From the NCBI RefSeq assembly GCF_900110275.1, contig NZ_FODC01000008.1, positions 186,001-250,000 on the forward strand: a DNA stretch of 64,000 nt. Reading direction: 5' to 3'. Source of the DNA: Duganella sp. CF517 (GTDB taxonomy: Bacteria > Pseudomonadota > Gammaproteobacteria > Burkholderiales > Burkholderiaceae_D). The notes below the pieces were generated by a model, which was given only the letters and a program-made list of their open reading frames with translations, was not told the DNA's origin and did no database searches. Position 1 is the stretch's first letter; every line of letters starts with the position of its first letter. Below, piece after piece: positions 62,792-64,000 of the stretch. The translations under genes were made by a program, and so were the position numbers.

Positions 62792-64000
62792 ATGTTGCTT
62801 GAATTCTTTAAATTCGACTTGCGCTACCAGCTGCGCCAACCGCTGCTGTGGGTCAGCGGCCTGATCCTGGCGCTGATGGCGTTCGGCGCCACCACCAGCG
62901 ACGCCATCCAGGTCGGCGGCGCCATCGGCAACGTCCACCGCAACGCGCCGACGGTCGTGGCGCAGATCATGGGCACGTTCACGGTGATCTCGATGTTCAT
63001 CGTCACCATCTTCATCGCCGGCACGGTGCTGCGCGACAGCGAGGTCGGCATCTCCGACATGCTGTTCGCCACGCCGATGCGCAAGTACCAATACCTGCTC
63101 GGCCGCTTCAGCGCCGGCCTGGTGGCCTGCCTGGCGATCTTCGTGCTGATCGCCATCGGCATGCTGCTCGGGCCGCTGATGCCGTGGGTGGACGAGGCCC
63201 GCGTCGGTCCGCTGCCGGGCGCGGCCTACCTGTGGAGCTTCGCCTTCTTCGTCATTCCCAACCTGCTGTTCGTCGGCGCGCTGCTGATGCTGCTGGCGGC
63301 CACCACCCGCTCGATGATGCTGGTCTATGTCGGCGTGCTGGGCTTCTTCGTGCTGTGGGCCGTCGCCGGCGCCTTCACGCGCGACATCAACAACGAATGG
63401 ATCGCCGTGCTGGTCGATCCGTTCGGCGTGCGCGCCTTCGGCCGCGCCACCCGCTACTTCTCGGCGGCCGAGGCCAACGCCGGCCTGCCGCCGTTCACCG
63501 GCTACCTGCTGGCCAACCGCCTGCTGTGGCTGGGCGTGGCGGCGGTCTTCTTCATCGCCACCCTGGTCCTGTTCAAGCCGCAGCGGGTCGGCACCGGGCG
63601 CCGCCTGTTCGGCAAGGCCAAGCCGGCCGCCGTGGCGCCGCCGGCGCCGCCGGCCGTGGCGCTGCCGCGCATCGCGCCGCGCTTCGATGCCTCCACCGGC
63701 TGGCTGCAGTGCTGGCACATCCTCGCCTTCGACGCCAGGGCCGTGTTCAAGAGCGTGCCCTTCCTGGTGATGCTGCTGTTCGGCGTGCTCAACTTCATCG
63801 GCGCCGCCACCCAGGCCGACAGCATGCTGGGCACCGACGTCTACCCGGTCACGCACCTGATGTTGCAGACCCTGAGCGGCACCTTCAACTTCATGCTGAT
63901 CATCGTGCTGACCTTCTACGCCGGCGAACTGATCTTTAAGGAGCGCCAGGCCCGGATCGCCGACGTCGGCGACGCCATGCCGGTGCCCGACTGGGCGCCG
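62792..64000 (+). CDS. ABC-2 type permease, C-terminally truncated by the window end
   Basis: The frame is open from the ATG at 62792 to the window end (403 codons so far). It starts MLLEFFKFDLRYQLRQPLLW. About six membrane helices are visible in the first 270 residues, then an Ala/Pro-rich cytosolic insert, then more helices from about residue 335. This is longer than a normal single ABC-2 permease and starts a second membrane block. That suggests the long class fused to an M1-family aminopeptidase, but that domain lies outside the window if present. Its predicted partner is the preceding ATPase. Confidence 0.85.
   Translation, partial: MLLEFFKFDLRYQLRQPLLWVSGLILALMAFGATTSDAIQVGGAIGNVHRNAPTVVAQIMGTFTVISMFIVTIFIAGTVLRDSEVGISDMLFATPMRKYQYLLGRFSAGLVACLAIFVLIAIGMLLGPLMPWVDEARVGPLPGAAYLWSFAFFVIPNLLFVGALLMLLAATTRSMMLVYVGVLGFFVLWAVAGAFTRDINNEWIAVLVDPFGVRAFGRATRYFSAAEANAGLPPFTGYLLANRLLWLGVAAVFFIATLVLFKPQRVGTGRRLFGKAKPAAVAPPAPPAVALPRIAPRFDASTGWLQCWHILAFDARAVFKSVPFLVMLLFGVLNFIGAATQADSMLGTDVYPVTHLMLQTLSGTFNFMLIIVLTFYAGELIFKERQARIADVGDAMPVPDWAP

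Overview
This window looks like a chromosomal segment of a high-GC betaproteobacterium of the Burkholderiales, most likely Oxalobacteraceae (Massilia/Duganella/Janthinobacterium-like). This is inferred from Burkholderiales-type ribosomal proteins, large Xanthomonas/Caulobacter-style TonB-dependent receptors, a PEP-CTERM protein, many paired two-component systems and GC-rich third codon positions. No tRNA, rRNA, CRISPR array, prophage or insertion sequence was recognised.

Layout. (1) 1-4 kb: a MocR-type regulator converges on a TonB-dependent receptor. (2) 4.3-12.5 kb, minus strand: a seven-gene unit encoding a HlyD adaptor, an ABC ATPase, two MacB/FtsX-type permeases, an NtrC-type sigma-54 activator, its histidine kinase and an aminopropyltransferase-like protein. 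A near-consensus sigma-54 promoter lies directly upstream of the first gene, behind a five-copy TGTCC array, so the locus looks like a self-activating export circuit. (3) 12.7-20.4 kb: a membrane MutS-like ATPase, a chemoreceptor, a three-gene unit (GbsR-like regulator, DUF4166 protein, membrane-domain/epimerase fusion) with a promoter-overlapping operator, and an EptA-like phosphoethanolamine transferase. (4) 20.5-25.7 kb: rpsL-rpsG-fusA-tuf-rpsJ with its own promoter and terminator. (5) 25.7-32.6 kb: an accessory block (ROK regulator, TonB-dependent receptor, cupin/JmjC-like protein, HicB antitoxin with a wrecked HicA, PEP-CTERM protein) that separates rpsJ from rplC and so splits the classical S10 cluster. 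(6) 33.1-47.3 kb: rplC to rplQ, including secY, infA, rpmJ and rpoA, divided by terminators and promoters into several likely transcription units. (7) 47.4-64 kb: an M28 peptidase, DsbD, an LTXXQ/Spy-like protein, an OmpR/EnvZ-type pair followed by an RND efflux adaptor and pump, an FAD/NAD(P)-binding protein, an unknown one-TM protein, and an ABC ATPase with an ABC-2 permease that runs off the end.

The most interesting signals are regulatory or structural: the sigma-54 circuit, an 11-bp direct-repeat array between the OmpR-type pair and the RND genes, a perfect operator over the GbsR-like promoter, a deletion scar in hicA, two different palindromic repeat elements (between rpoA and rplQ, and after dsbD), and the split ribosomal cluster. 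All statements come from reading the sequence. Function names rest on recognised motifs, not on database searches.
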